DNA of 64,000 nucleotides from contig NZ_CP068564.1 of assembly GCF_016767175.1 (NCBI RefSeq), positions 1,674,001 to 1,738,000 of the forward strand, in the 5' to 3' direction. The position numbers were made by a program, and so were the translations under genes. This document shows, in pieces, positions 33,501-44,193 of this stretch (the first letter of the stretch is position 1; each line of letters opens with the position of its first letter). Source of the DNA: Keratinibaculum paraultunense (lineage in GTDB: Bacteria; Bacillota; Clostridia; Tissierellales; Tepidimicrobiaceae). The notes below the pieces were generated by a model. The model worked only from the letters and a program-made list of their open reading frames with translations, did no database searches and was not told the origin of the DNA.

Positions 33501-34302
33501 GTTCTCTTTTCCCAGAAGATATTTTAGATTCTGCCGATGCTATTTTTTGTTTGGCCGACTTTATTTGTTCTTCTCCTTGAGTTAGTTGACCCATATGCTT
33601 TGATTCTTCTGATTCTAATTTTCTTTTGCCTTCTTCAATTTCCCTTTGAGCTTTTGTTAATTGTTCTTCTGCTTGGGCTAATTCTGAGTCTACTGCTTCT
33701 AATATCTTTTTATTTATTTCCTCTATTTTTCCCTCATCTAATGCCACTTCAATTTTTTCTTCTAACAGTCCTATACCTGTTACAGATGCTACTCCATTTA
33801 TGCTTTCCAGTTCAGGAATTATTTCTTCATTTACCAATTGTGATATTTCTACTATATCTGAATCTTTTACATCTACTGCTGATATCATAACTGGTAGCAT
33901 TTCTGGATTTAGTTTCATTAACATAGGTGAACCTATATTATAATCATTCCATGCAGGTTTAACTAAATCCAACATGCTATTTATCTCTATTGTGGCTGAG
34001 TCCATATTGGTATCACTGTTAAACTCCAATATGACAACAGATGCATTTTCTTTAGATATAGAGCTTACATTCTTAATATTATTGACTGTAGCAACAGATT
34101 GCTCTATAGGTTTTGTTACTATCATCTCTACTTCTTCTGGACTTGCCCCAGGATATGTGGTCATTATAACTATGTAGGGCAAATCTATACTGGGAAGTAA
34201 ATCCGTATCCAAATTCATAAAGGACATAACTCCTAAAATCAATACAGCAATTACTGCAACGACAATTGTATAAGGTTTTTTTACGCTAAATTTTGATAAC
34301 AT
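30583..34302 (-). CDS. RND-type efflux pump with coiled-coil insertion
   Basis: Inner-membrane exporter of 1239 residues in the HAE/AcrB superfamily (SwrC-like branch in Firmicutes). The usual two repeats are visible: helix 1, a first extracytoplasmic domain, helices 2-6 with GVGMLVDNSIVVIENI, then a second half ending with GIVVNNGIVFIDY. Inserted in the first domain at about residues 196-405 is a charged heptad-rich coiled coil absent from E. coli AcrB. No adaptor (MFP) gene accompanies it. TetR control is indicated by the promoter and operator upstream. Confidence 0.93.
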   Translation of the reverse strand: MLSKFSVKKPYTIVVAVIAVLILGVMSFMNLDTDLLPSIDLPYIVIMTTYPGASPEEVEMIVTKPIEQSVATVNNIKNVSSISKENASVVILEFNSDTNMDSATIEINSMLDLVKPAWNDYNIGSPMLMKLNPEMLPVMISAVDVKDSDIVEISQLVNEEIIPELESINGVASVTGIGLLEEKIEVALDEGKIEEINKKILEAVDSELAQAEEQLTKAQREIEEGKRKLESEESKHMGQLTQGEEQIKSAKQKIASAESKISSGKRELIKTRDELNKGLKEIEEKEKALKAQEEALLSLGDKMREEDKIKLEEIRKNLDIISQKKIETTKGLEQVQAKLIELEKEEENLKSKKAELASKEQDIKTGKIQLTVEMDKARNKLESGEKELNEKLEEFEKAKEEAFKKASLEGALTTDMISKILSAQNFSMPAGYITDEEGTKKLVKVGDKIEDVSEMENLLLFDTGEDVIGKIYLKDVADVYMKDNAEDVYAKVNGNDAVILSIQKQSTFLTSDIANAIRDKMDELTKEHEDVTFTNLMDQGIYIDMVIESVLKNIIYGGILAIVVLILFLRDIRPTFIIAVSIPISIIFAIAMMYFTGVSINVISLAGLALGVGMLVDNSIVVIENIYRLRQEENMGIIEAAIEGAREISGAITISTLTTACVFLPIVFVEGISRQLFVDMGLTIAYSLLASLLVALTLVPTMASGMLKEVNGKERHKFENFKNGYEKLLRGALNHRGIIMIIVAVLFVGSMFGGFSMGTSFIPEMDAPQMGMTVEMPKGVSTNEARDMADAVTEKLLGIEEIETIGAFHSEAMGGIGGQSNGDSISFYLLLDEDKDISNDEVKKKILDATKDLDCTVTVSASGMDISIAGSGIEVMIKGKDMDTLQDIAKDIAKLLKETEGIVEVDDGIEEDLEEIRIVVDKEKSMENGLTVAQVFSHINSIIGKEEVSTTLSTKNKDYPVIVVNKKHEDITKEDLKDLTIKGKKGEEEVEVKLEDIATITEAQGLSSIRRDSQERYITVKGELDVDYNIGLVSSDFEKKLKDYSIPEGYTVELTGEKERIDESLWDLTKMILLAIVLIYLIMVAQFQSLLSPFIILFTIPLAFTGGMLALIITGYEISLIAMLGFLVLSGIVVNNGIVFIDYTNQLRDRGYDKTEALVLAGKTRMRPILMTAITTIFGLSTLSAGVGTGSEMLQPLAIVSIGGLVYATVLTLFVVPIMYHLLNKDDPDGGPVPVEGEN

Positions 34303-34330
34303 GTTTTCCCCTCTTTCCCATTTATATTTT

Positions 34331-34346
34331 GACTGACTGGTCAGTC
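34331..34346. promoter_or_regulatory. Probable TetR operator
   Basis: GACTGACTGGTCAGTC has perfect 7-base arms around a two-base centre and matches the GACTGACC-type sites bound by many TetR repressors. It lies about 14 bases downstream of the -10 box, across the expected transcription start of the pump-tetR operon. Confidence 0.75.
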
Positions 34347-34359
34347 GACCTACTTAGTA

Positions 34360-34388
34360 AGTATAAAACACCTTCATAATATTGTCAA
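34360..34388 (-). promoter_or_regulatory. Promoter of the RND pump operon
   Basis: TTGACA (34388-34383) and TATACT (34365-34360) are spaced by 17 bases on the minus strand, just after the purC terminator and before the palindromic operator. Confidence 0.8.
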
Positions 34389-34392
34389 TATG

Positions 34393-34421
34393 AAAAGGTA
34401 TGGTTACTGTTAACCATACCT
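34393..34421 (-). terminator. Terminator after purC
   Basis: AGGTATGGTTA-ACAG-TAACCATACCT is a perfect 11-bp stem followed by TTTTCAT on the minus strand, five bases from the purC stop. Confidence 0.85.
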
Positions 34422-34425
34422 AATA

Positions 34426-35106
34426 TTAATCATTGAGTATCAATTTTTCCAATTCTAAAGGTTCAATATATTTTCCATCTTTGTAAGCTCTCATGTTTCC
34501 TCCAGAAATCTCGTCTATTAATACAATTTCATCTCCAATTTTACCAAATTCCAGTTTAATATCATATAATTCTATACCTTTTTTAGCTAATTCCTCTTTA
34601 ACTATATTGCTAATTTTTATAGTCAATTCCTTTAAAGTTTCATACTCATCATGAGTCAATATTCCCAACATACATAAGGCATCTTCAGTAATGAGTGGAT
34701 CATTTCTTTCATCATCCTTAATAGTAACCTCCACTAATGCATCTAAGGGTTGCCCTTCCTTAGCATACATTCCATACCGGCGTAAAAAGCTTCCCACAGC
34801 TCTATACCGACAAATCATTTCTAATCCATTCCCAAATACCTTTGCTGGTTTTACAGTCATAGTTGCTTCTTCAACATCTGCATCTATATAATGAGTGGGA
34901 ATTCCTTTTTCTTCTAATAATTCAAAGAAATATTTAGATAATTTAAGGGCTGAACGTCCTGCTCCTTCAATAGTAAGTCCCACCTTGTTGGCTCCTGGAT
35001 CAAATACTCCATCCTCCCCTGTTACATCATCCTTAAATTTTAAAAGGTAATTTCCATTTTCTAATTTATAAACATCTTTTGTCTTACCCTTATTTACTAA
35101 TTCCAT
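34426..35106 (-). CDS. purC: Phosphoribosylaminoimidazole-succinocarboxamide synthase
   Basis: SAICAR synthetase of purine synthesis, 226 residues. It has the ATP-binding start [13 protein letters not shown], the [14 protein letters not shown] segment and the [16 protein letters not shown] block. It is separated from other pur genes here and follows pyrG by 14 bases, so both nucleotide genes share a transcript. Confidence 0.96.
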   Translation of the reverse strand: MELVNKGKTKDVYKLENGNYLLKFKDDVTGEDGVFDPGANKVGLTIEGAGRSALKLSKYFFELLEEKGIPTHYIDADVEEATMTVKPAKVFGNGLEMICRYRAVGSFLRRYGMYAKEGQPLDALVEVTIKDDERNDPLITEDALCMLGILTHDEYETLKELTIKISNIVKEELAKKGIELYDIKLEFGKIGDEIVLIDEISGGNMRAYKDGKYIEPLELEKLILND

Positions 35107-35120
35107 AAAACCATCTCCTT

Positions 35121-36755
<1,635 letters not shown>

Positions 36756-36907
36756 TCACTATAACTATAATATAATATCTTATTAATATGCATGTGTCAA
36801 TTATATTACACAAACCTTTATATATATTGTAATTATAATGTAACATTATATACCCATTATATGGTGTATAATTATATATGTACAATAAAAAAGAAAGGAG
36901 AATGATA

Positions 36908-39859
36908 ATGAAAAAACATATATCCTTCATTTTGGCATTAATCATGATACTATCCTCATTTACATCAGTATTTGCAACTAATACTGAAAAGGAGCTATAT
37001 GAGCAAGCTGGAGAAATACTTAAAAATGCAGGTGTATTACAAGGTTCAAAGTCAGGAGATTTAATGCTAAATGACAAACTTAAAAGACAGGATATGGTAG
37101 TTCTAATATCCAGACTATATAAACAAGAAGATACTGCAAAAAATTACAAAGGAAAGAATCCATTTAAAGATGTTACAAATCCATTTTATGTCCCCTATAT
37201 TGCTTGGGCAGTAGATAAAGGTTTGATTGCAGGTATGACTCCAAGCAAATTTGGATTTGGAGAACCTGTTACAGTACAACAACTTCAAACAGTATTACTA
37301 AGGGCATTAGGCTATGGGGAAGAAGCAAAGAATTGGGATAATGTCCCTAATTTTGCTGAAAGCCTAGGTATAATGAAAGGTTTGACTACTACTCCAAGGC
37401 AACAAGTTCAAAGGGGATTAATGGCAGCTATGACTGTAAATACTCTTCGACTTACTATGAAAGGCGAGAGTATAACATTAGCTGAACATTTAGGTTTAAA
37501 TATTCCCGATTCATTCAATGTAGATGTAAAAGCAACTGTAGATAAAAATACATTGAGATTAGAAGGGAAAGCCACCGGAGTTAAAAATTTAAAAGTAAAT
37601 TTAAAACCTTTATTTAATGATATAACAGTAAAGGAAAAAACATTAGATATCCCTTTAAGTGAGGATGGCACTTTTCTAATTGAAATACCAAATCTTAAAA
37701 CTGGAACATATGAGTATAAGTTTTTAAGTGGAAATTTAAGTACTGAACCTAAAACTATAAACATAAAAGACATACCTTTTGAAATATTAGAAGTAAAAGC
37801 ACCTAATTTAAAGGAAATACACATAAATTTTTCTAAACCTGTGGATAAGACTTGTACTCTTTTCCCAGGAAATTACTACACAGATGCAGGAGAAGTAAAA
37901 TCTGTTCGTACTGAAGATGATGATACTACTGTTATCCTTACACTAAAAGATACCATGAAAAATAACAAGGAATATAAACTATCCATAATTAAAGTAAAAT
38001 CTCAAGATAATAAAGAAGTAGAACTAAAGGATGAAAAATTTATTGCCTATGACAATGAACCACCTAAAGCTCGAGAAATAAAAGCTTTAGGGAACAAAGG
38101 AATAAGAGTATATCTATCAGAACCAGTTAAATCTTTAAAAACTTCCAATTTTAAAATTGATGGGAAAAATGTTTTAGGTCAAGTTGAACAAGATGAAAAT
38201 ATAATTACAATTAAATTCTTTTCCTCTTATACACCAAAAGAAGGAAATCATGAACTTACATTAACTGGCCTAGAAGATTTTGCTGGATATAAAGGGCTAG
38301 ACCAACATTTCACTTTTTCCATAGTAAAGGATAACGAAAAACCTAAAATAATAGATACAATAGCCACATTAGATGAAGTCATAATTCAATTTGATAAGGA
38401 AATAGATCCTGATTCCATATCTAAAAACAACTTCTATTGGAAATTAGGTTATTCTAAAAGATATGCTGATGAGGTAAAAGTTTTAAACGATAAACTTGTA
38501 TTGAAGTTTTCAAAAGATATCCTTCCAACTAATGAAGTAACTATATATATAGATAATGTCGCTGATTATTGGGGAAATAAATTGACCAATGAACAAATTG
38601 AGGTAAAACCAGAAGTAGATATGAATCCTCCAGAAGTATTAGGAATTAAAGTTTCTGAAGATGGAAAATCCATTAGTGTATACTTTACTAAAAATGTTGA
38701 TGCAAGTAATAGAGCTTTCTATTCAATAAAAGATGAAAAAAATAAAACGGTCAATATTAAAAACATAGAAGGCTCAGGGAGAAAATATACAATTCATCTA
38801 TATACTACACTGCCAGTAGGAATAAACACTATAACTATACAAGATATATGTGATACAACCCCTTTGAAAAACAAATTAATACCATTTACTCACGACATAT
38901 ATATGCAAGATGTAGAAAAGCCTGTAATAGAAAATTTTTCTGGAGAAAATAATCAAGTAATATTAATGTTTAATAAAGATATGGATCCAGAAACATTAGA
39001 AAAACATGAAAATTACCTTATAAAATTAGATGATAGATATACCTATATTCCAAAAGATACAGAATTTACATTAATAGACGGCAAAACTTTGATAATAAAT
39101 TTACCAGAAAAGATAAATGGTCAATTAGTTTCTGTAGGTTACAAAGGTAATATTAAAGAAATTCAAATTTCTGGACTCAAAAGTGCTAATGGTATTTTAA
39201 TGGAACCAGCATTTATTAAGTTTACTTCTTCTACTACAGGAACTGCTAAAATGGAAAAAGCAGAATTGATAGAACCGGATGTAATAAAAGTCACATTTAA
39301 TCAACCTATATTATATGCTCATCCCAATGATTTTAGTATATCTAGAAAAACCATAAATGATGTCAAATTTGATTTTAGTAATGAAGTATTGTTAATATTA
39401 TATGAAGATGATGAAACTACCATAAATAAAAATCTATATATTGAAAAAAATAACTCCATAGAAACAATATTAGGCACAAATGTACCATCCCAAACTATAT
39501 CTATAGAAGATAAGGTTGCACCAAAAATTAATTCAAAAACCAGAGAACTTAATGTAGTCGGTAATAAAATAGAATTACCTTTTACAGAACCTTTAGATGC
39601 TAGAGCACAATACTTATTTGGAGATGACTTAGAAATATTAAGACTTGAAGATGGACATGTGTTAGAATACAATGAATACTCCACTTATTTAAAACCTGGA
39701 GACAGCAGTATACTTATTATTGAAATCAAAAATCCCCCTATAACTTCTTCCTATAAGATAAGATTAAAACCTGAACCCATATATATTAGGGATGTAAATG
39801 GCAATATCATAGAAGAAGATATGGAAGATTACTTTACCAATTGGGAAATTATAAGATAA
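36908..39859 (+). CDS. S-layer homology domain surface protein with Ig-like repeats
   Basis: Secreted cell-surface protein of 983 residues from ATG 36908 (AAAGGAGAATG ribosome site). A signal peptide spans about 1-26 (cut after FA). SLH-type motifs follow at about residues 45-175 (KDVTNPFYVPYIAWAVDKGLI is the clearest) and anchor the protein to wall polymers. The rest (about 190-983) is a chain of beta-rich Ig-like modules, each starting near a D.. PP or EKP turn. An S-layer or wall-associated adhesive role is likely; no enzyme domain is seen. Confidence 0.88.
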   Translation: MKKHISFILALIMILSSFTSVFATNTEKELYEQAGEILKNAGVLQGSKSGDLMLNDKLKRQDMVVLISRLYKQEDTAKNYKGKNPFKDVTNPFYVPYIAWAVDKGLIAGMTPSKFGFGEPVTVQQLQTVLLRALGYGEEAKNWDNVPNFAESLGIMKGLTTTPRQQVQRGLMAAMTVNTLRLTMKGESITLAEHLGLNIPDSFNVDVKATVDKNTLRLEGKATGVKNLKVNLKPLFNDITVKEKTLDIPLSEDGTFLIEIPNLKTGTYEYKFLSGNLSTEPKTINIKDIPFEILEVKAPNLKEIHINFSKPVDKTCTLFPGNYYTDAGEVKSVRTEDDDTTVILTLKDTMKNNKEYKLSIIKVKSQDNKEVELKDEKFIAYDNEPPKAREIKALGNKGIRVYLSEPVKSLKTSNFKIDGKNVLGQVEQDENIITIKFFSSYTPKEGNHELTLTGLEDFAGYKGLDQHFTFSIVKDNEKPKIIDTIATLDEVIIQFDKEIDPDSISKNNFYWKLGYSKRYADEVKVLNDKLVLKFSKDILPTNEVTIYIDNVADYWGNKLTNEQIEVKPEVDMNPPEVLGIKVSEDGKSISVYFTKNVDASNRAFYSIKDEKNKTVNIKNIEGSGRKYTIHLYTTLPVGINTITIQDICDTTPLKNKLIPFTHDIYMQDVEKPVIENFSGENNQVILMFNKDMDPETLEKHENYLIKLDDRYTYIPKDTEFTLIDGKTLIINLPEKINGQLVSVGYKGNIKEIQISGLKSANGILMEPAFIKFTSSTTGTAKMEKAELIEPDVIKVTFNQPILYAHPNDFSISRKTINDVKFDFSNEVLLILYEDDETTINKNLYIEKNNSIETILGTNVPSQTISIEDKVAPKINSKTRELNVVGNKIELPFTEPLDARAQYLFGDDLEILRLEDGHVLEYNEYSTYLKPGDSSILIIEIKNPPITSSYKIRLKPEPIYIRDVNGNIIEEDMEDYFTNWEIIR

Positions 39860-39860
39860 A

Positions 39861-39890
39861 AGAAAGAGGTCTTAAGACCTCTTTCTTTTA
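39861..39890 (+). terminator. Terminator after the SLH protein
   Basis: AGAAAGAGGTC-TTAA-GACCTCTTTCT with T's behind it follows the stop directly; a perfect intrinsic terminator. Confidence 0.9.
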
Positions 39891-39960
39891 CTTATAACAT
39901 GATCATTATGTCTTAAACTATATTTTTATAATAACTATCTATAATACTTTACATATAGTA

Positions 39961-39989
39961 TTGATAAATTATTAACATAATAGTATACT
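39961..39989 (+). promoter_or_regulatory. Promoter of the hydrogenase gene
   Basis: TTGATA and TATACT are separated by 17 bases, 98 bases before the ATG. Confidence 0.65.
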
Positions 39990-40087
39990 TTATATGTACA
40001 TATTTCAGTAAAAACCTTTAAAAAATTAACTTTATCACATATTATACTGAAAAATATTTAACAATAAAAAGGAGGCTAGGGTAAAAA

Positions 40088-41551
40088 ATGAGAAAATTTG
40101 AAAATGATGTCCAGCTAATCAAACATGAGGTATTAAAATGGGTGGCAAAGTTTGCATTTGAGGGAACTTTGGAGGAAAAAAAGGATGATATTCAATATAT
40201 TATAGATCCTGGTCCAGAACCAAGAACTAGATGTTGTATATATAAAGAAAGAGAAATAACCAAAGAAAGAGTTAAACTAGCCATGGGTGGCAATAAAGAT
40301 AATAAAAATATTATTGAAGTTATAGATGTAGCTTGCGACGAATGTCCCATAGATAGATTCTTTGTAACAGAAGCTTGTAGAGGTTGCCTGGCTCACAGAT
40401 GTAGTGAAGCCTGCCCAAGGGGAGCAATATATCATGTGGGAGGAAGAGCCCATATAGATCAAGATAAATGTATTGAGTGCGGTAGATGTAGAGAAGCATG
40501 CCCTTACAACGCTATAGCAGATGTTAAAAGACCTTGCAGTAAAGCCTGTATTCCAGGAGCAATTTCAATGGATGAAAACAAAAAAACTAAAATAAACAAT
40601 GATAAATGTATCCAATGTGGTGCTTGTGTAGTACAATGTCCTTTTGGAGCTATAATGGATAAATCCTTTATTGTAGATGTAATAAATCTATTAAAAGAAT
40701 CAGAAAATAAAAAATCTGTACATGTTTATGCAGCAGTAGCCCCTTCTATTTTCGACCAATTTACCCATGTCAAAATTGAACAAGTAGTCTCGGGCATAAA
40801 AAAATTAGGTTTTTATGATGTAGTAGAAGTAGCTTTGGGTGCAGATATGGTATCTTTACATGAAGCAATAGAATATGTAGAGACTATTGATGAAAAGAAG
40901 GTTGTTACTACATCTTGTTGCCCAGCTTTTGTTAATTATATAAAAAAATATTATCCAAAACTTATAGATAAAGTATCTAATACAGTCTCACCAATGATAG
41001 CAACTGCAAGATTAATAAAGCATAAAGATCCATATGCAAAAGTTGTATTTATAGGTCCATGTATAGCAAAAAAAGCAGAGGCAATGGAAGAGGAATTGAA
41101 AGATGATATAGATTATGTTTTAACCTTTGAAGAATTAGCAGCTCTATTAGATGCAGCTGAAATTAATTTAGAAAATTGTAGTGATACTGAATTAAATGAT
41201 GCATCTTATTATGGAAGAATATTTGCTAGAAGCGGTGGAGTTACAGAGGCAGTTAACCATGTTATCGATATAAAAAATGTAGATATAGACTTTAAACCAG
41301 TTCGTTGTAATGGACTAAAAGAATGTGATAAAGCATTAAAACTTGCAAAATTTGGCAGGCTCAACGGAAACTTTATTGAAGGAATGGCATGTAAAGGTGG
41401 CTGTATATCAGGTCCAGCAAGTCTTCACATTGGTCCAAAGGATAAAACTGAAATTGAGAAATATGATAAACTTGTTTCAGAAAAAAGTACTAATAGTTCT
41501 TTGGATATATCTAAGATAGATATAGAGGATATAAATTTAAGTAGAACATAG
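40088..41551 (+). CDS. [FeFe] hydrogenase, monomeric with ferredoxin domains (group B-like)
   Basis: Cytosolic iron-sulfur enzyme of 487 residues that would couple reduced ferredoxin to H2. The N-terminal part has Cys-rich 4Fe-4S sites (CRGCLAHRC, CIECGRCREACP, CIQCGACVVQCP). The H-cluster domain (about 215-465) shows L1 TSCCPAF, L2 GPCIAKKAE and L3 EGMACKGGCISGP. L2 has Gly where the catalytic bidirectional enzymes carry Met (MPC), and L3 lacks the GGG ending, which fits the less-studied group B type rather than classical CpI. No maturases are in the window. Confidence 0.9.
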   Translation: MRKFENDVQLIKHEVLKWVAKFAFEGTLEEKKDDIQYIIDPGPEPRTRCCIYKEREITKERVKLAMGGNKDNKNIIEVIDVACDECPIDRFFVTEACRGCLAHRCSEACPRGAIYHVGGRAHIDQDKCIECGRCREACPYNAIADVKRPCSKACIPGAISMDENKKTKINNDKCIQCGACVVQCPFGAIMDKSFIVDVINLLKESENKKSVHVYAAVAPSIFDQFTHVKIEQVVSGIKKLGFYDVVEVALGADMVSLHEAIEYVETIDEKKVVTTSCCPAFVNYIKKYYPKLIDKVSNTVSPMIATARLIKHKDPYAKVVFIGPCIAKKAEAMEEELKDDIDYVLTFEELAALLDAAEINLENCSDTELNDASYYGRIFARSGGVTEAVNHVIDIKNVDIDFKPVRCNGLKECDKALKLAKFGRLNGNFIEGMACKGGCISGPASLHIGPKDKTEIEKYDKLVSEKSTNSSLDISKIDIEDINLSRT

Positions 41552-41569
41552 ACTATAAATCATATCAAT

Positions 41570-41601
41570 ATAAAAAAGGGAGGTCCTAGGGTCTCCCTTT
41601 T
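41570..41601 (+). terminator. Terminator after the hydrogenase
   Basis: AAAGGGAG...CTCCCTTTTA closes over a GTCCTAGGGT loop, 18 bases after the stop. Confidence 0.8.
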
Positions 41602-41905
41602 ACTTAATATCATAGCCATTTCTGCTCTAGTTATTTTTTCATTTGGTCTATTAGCATGCCAATCATCTTCTTCATCCTCTAAAGAATTTAATATGGATTC
41701 TTAGGAGGGAATATTAAAAAGTAAAGATGCTATAAAGTACAAGAAATTTAAATAACCTGGACCTAATAATAAATTACTAAATTTAGCCTTCCAATCCTTA
41801 TAAAACCATACTTAGTAGCAATGGATAAATCATGGAAATACTGGCATTTGTATAGCTTTATGATAAAGTAAAAATAATCATCATCAATACAATAGATAAA
41901 ACATT
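41591..41905 (+). pseudogene. Eroded lipoprotein gene
   Basis: The frame 41591-41704 reads as a lipoprotein signal sequence, VIFSFGLLACQSSSSSS, with a lipobox (LLAC), then stops after NMDS; there is no start codon or ribosome site. A second open stretch before 41905 ends LYDKVKIIIINTIDKTL, in a different frame. It looks like the two ends of a decayed lipoprotein gene; the identity is unknown. Confidence 0.45.
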
Positions 41906-41907
41906 AT

Positions 41908-41946
41908 AAAAAACACTTCACAGGTAAATTTACCTATGAAGTGTTT
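41908..41946. terminator. Bidirectional terminator
   Basis: AAAACACTTCA and TGAAGTGTTTT flank an inner AGGTAAATTTACCT palindrome. It ends the coiled-coil gene on the minus strand (T-run TTTTTTAT) and could end plus-strand transcription too. Confidence 0.85.
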
Positions 41947-41953
41947 TTAAATA

Positions 41954-42241
41954 TCATTTTGCTCCCTTGATTACCCTTATTTCAACATCTTGTTTTTCAA
42001 CTTTATTTTCTATTTCATCAACCTTTTTTTCAAGTGTAATCAACTTTTCATAAGTTAGTTTGTATCCATCATATAATGCCTTGTGGTTTGTATCCATTTT
42101 GTTTTCAAGTCTAACTACATTGTTTTCAAGTCTGACTATATCCTGTTTTACTTCTTTAAACCCTTCTTGCATTTCCCCGTACATCTTTGTCATAAATTCA
42201 AATAATTGTTCATTGGATATACCCTCACCCAATCCAATCAC
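41954..42241 (-). CDS. Small coiled-coil protein of unknown function
   Basis: A 95-residue protein, almost entirely heptad coiled coil (VRLENNVVRLENKMD; EKKVDEIENKVEKQ). GTG 42241 is the likely start, though the ribosome site is poor (GGGGTG overlaps it). Similar short proteins are common in Clostridia near mobile elements. It has its own terminator. Confidence 0.65.
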   Translation of the reverse strand: MIGLGEGISNEQLFEFMTKMYGEMQEGFKEVKQDIVRLENNVVRLENKMDTNHKALYDGYKLTYEKLITLEKKVDEIENKVEKQDVEIRVIKGAK

Positions 42242-42299
42242 CCCTATATATAAACTACATTTAGTATATCATTAATTTACACTCCTATTCAATATAAAA

Positions 42300-42560
42300 A
42301 TTATAGAAATTATAAAAGGAACTACAAGCCTAAAATATATTCTGTAAAAACTGTGCTACAACACCTGCTAAAATTGGAAGAAAAAAACTACTTATTATGT
42401 GAATTAAAGTAAATTGAGTACCCATAACAGCTATTTCAACACGATGATACTGCTAACGATGGATCTTTTAACCACAAAATAATAAATAAAACGATTGCAG
42501 CAACTAAAAAACCCAATGTAGTTGAATCAAAAGTTTTGTTCGTCAAATTAATAACCCCCT
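42300..42560 (-). pseudogene. Degenerate membrane-protein fragments
   Basis: Two short open pieces on the minus strand read LGFLVAAIVLFIILWLKD and GTQFTLIHIISSFFLPILAG, in different frames and interrupted by stops. They look like helices of a lost transporter; the family was not identified. Confidence 0.4.
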
Positions 42561-42589
42561 TGTTAATATTCTACACTATCAAACATCTA

Positions 42590-42905
42590 AATAACAGTAT
42601 CTCTATGCTTCCCAGTTCCTTTATTTAATCCATCTATATAATCCCAAAGAATCCATTGAAAACAAGGTTCCATATGAGCTGTTGCTATTCTTACATATTT
42701 ACTCTTATTTATAACCCCCTATCAGTGTAATATCCTGTAAAAAATCTTGGATTTTTTAGTTCATATCTACCTTTTGATACTAATCTCTTCCCTTCATGAA
42801 CATAAACTAATTTTATTTGCCTATTTGTACCTTCTTACATTGGTACATGATCTTCATCTGCTTCTATAAACAAAACATCTATTTCCTTATAAAATATTAA
42901 TGGAG
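42590..42905 (-). pseudogene. ISLre2-family (UPF0236) transposase remnant
   Basis: Reading from 42905 leftwards gives YKEIDVLFIEADEDHVP, a stop, then QIKLVYVHEGKRLVSKG and YELKNPRFFTGYY. The EADEDHV block and the VHEGKRLVS...ELKNPR..F.G.Y block are characteristic of ISLre2-type transposases. A TAA interrupts the frame and the ends are missing. The last stretch (42600-42715) is open in another frame and was not assigned. Confidence 0.65.
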
Positions 42906-42940
42906 TTCAAAAATGCAAAAAGAATCCGTCCCTGGTGCAT

Positions 42941-44146
42941 TTACATCCACATAAATTCGTCTACAAGCCTTACGTAATCTCCTCTGCAAATTAAATGATG
43001 ATTTCCCATAGGATTGGTTAAAAAATAGTCTACATTTTTATCCATATACGCTCTTATTTGAGTTCTACAGAGATTTTCATTGTACATATTTTCTTTTATA
43101 GTTATATTACTGACAAAATAGTCTTCTAAGTTACTGCTTAGTCTAAACAAGGTAGCTTGTCCTTCTGGAATTTCTCCGTGAATTGCAACTCCTATCCCTG
43201 ATTCAAAGTGAGTATCCAATACATATTCTCTTGTCATATTTAATGGAACAGTACAATGGGCAAGAATTACCTCATTTTTTTCCATATCTATACTAGATGG
43301 ATTAGCCATAAATACTGGATTATTTGATAATGCATTTAATATCAACATTGAGATCAATGCTGGTACATCCCCTTCACAAGAAGATATAATTCCCTCATCA
43401 TTTAATAAAGATAGAGCTATACAACCTGTATTATATACTGTGGATAGTAGGTCAAAACATCTAACAGTTATTCCTTTTAAATTATATTTATCCATTATGT
43501 TTTTTAATGCAATATATATTCTTAATGCTTCCTGTAGACTCTCATTATTAAAAGATTTTTGGTACAATTTTTCTATTTTTTTATTTCTCTTTAAAGTATC
43601 TAGCTTATTTATTTGTACTTTATCTATCTCCTCTATTAGTTCTTCAATACTTATTTCTATAGCATTTATTCCAAACCTTTTATTTAAATTTTCATAATCC
43701 ACATGAGAGGCTATAAGCCAATCGGAAGGTTTGCCTATCACTCCTATATTTATATTTTTCAGTATTTTCTTCGCTTTTATAATATCGTTGATATCTTTTA
43801 TTTTATTAGAAATATAATCTACACTTCCATGTAATATCTCACCTTTTAATCCTTCTTGTTTCAAAAATGTAAGTATCTCTAAAGAGGCTGCAAGGGAATT
43901 ATTTTCTCCATTGGTAAGTAGATAATATGGTTCCTGCATCTTCGTATAATTCTCTTTAAATTGATTTTCTACTCCTCCAGAAGCTACAAATATAATTCCT
44001 AATTGATTTCCAATTTGATCAAATGGAAGTATGTTAATTTTATCTCCTACTAACTTTTCTATACTAGAAAAAAACTTTTTTTCATTATGTTTTTTCTTTT
44101 CCTCATTATGAAAAGAGGAAGAAAGATAATATATATCTATGCTCAT
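42941..44146 (-). CDS. L-fucose/L-arabinose isomerase family protein
   Basis: A 401-residue protein fitting the fucose isomerase-like fold. The LKGITVRCFDLL, CEGDVPALISMLIL and FESGIGVAIHGEIPEGQATLFR segments and the C-terminal NHHLI match the metal/substrate end of the family. The family interconverts aldoses and ketoses, but many members have unknown substrates and no sugar genes stand beside it. It appears intact amid remnants. Confidence 0.75.
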   Translation of the reverse strand: MSIDIYYLSSSFHNEEKKKHNEKKFFSSIEKLVGDKINILPFDQIGNQLGIIFVASGGVENQFKENYTKMQEPYYLLTNGENNSLAASLEILTFLKQEGLKGEILHGSVDYISNKIKDINDIIKAKKILKNINIGVIGKPSDWLIASHVDYENLNKRFGINAIEISIEELIEEIDKVQINKLDTLKRNKKIEKLYQKSFNNESLQEALRIYIALKNIMDKYNLKGITVRCFDLLSTVYNTGCIALSLLNDEGIISSCEGDVPALISMLILNALSNNPVFMANPSSIDMEKNEVILAHCTVPLNMTREYVLDTHFESGIGVAIHGEIPEGQATLFRLSSNLEDYFVSNITIKENMYNENLCRTQIRAYMDKNVDYFLTNPMGNHHLICRGDYVRLVDEFMWM

Positions 44147-44193
44147 AATATTCTCCTTTCAGTTTTTTACACTCTATAGGCATTTGCGAAACG

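Noticed and set aside
36878-36907. Longer start for the SLH protein at 36878
   Set aside because: It would put charged residues ahead of the signal peptide and overlaps the AAAGGAG ribosome site that serves ATG 36908.
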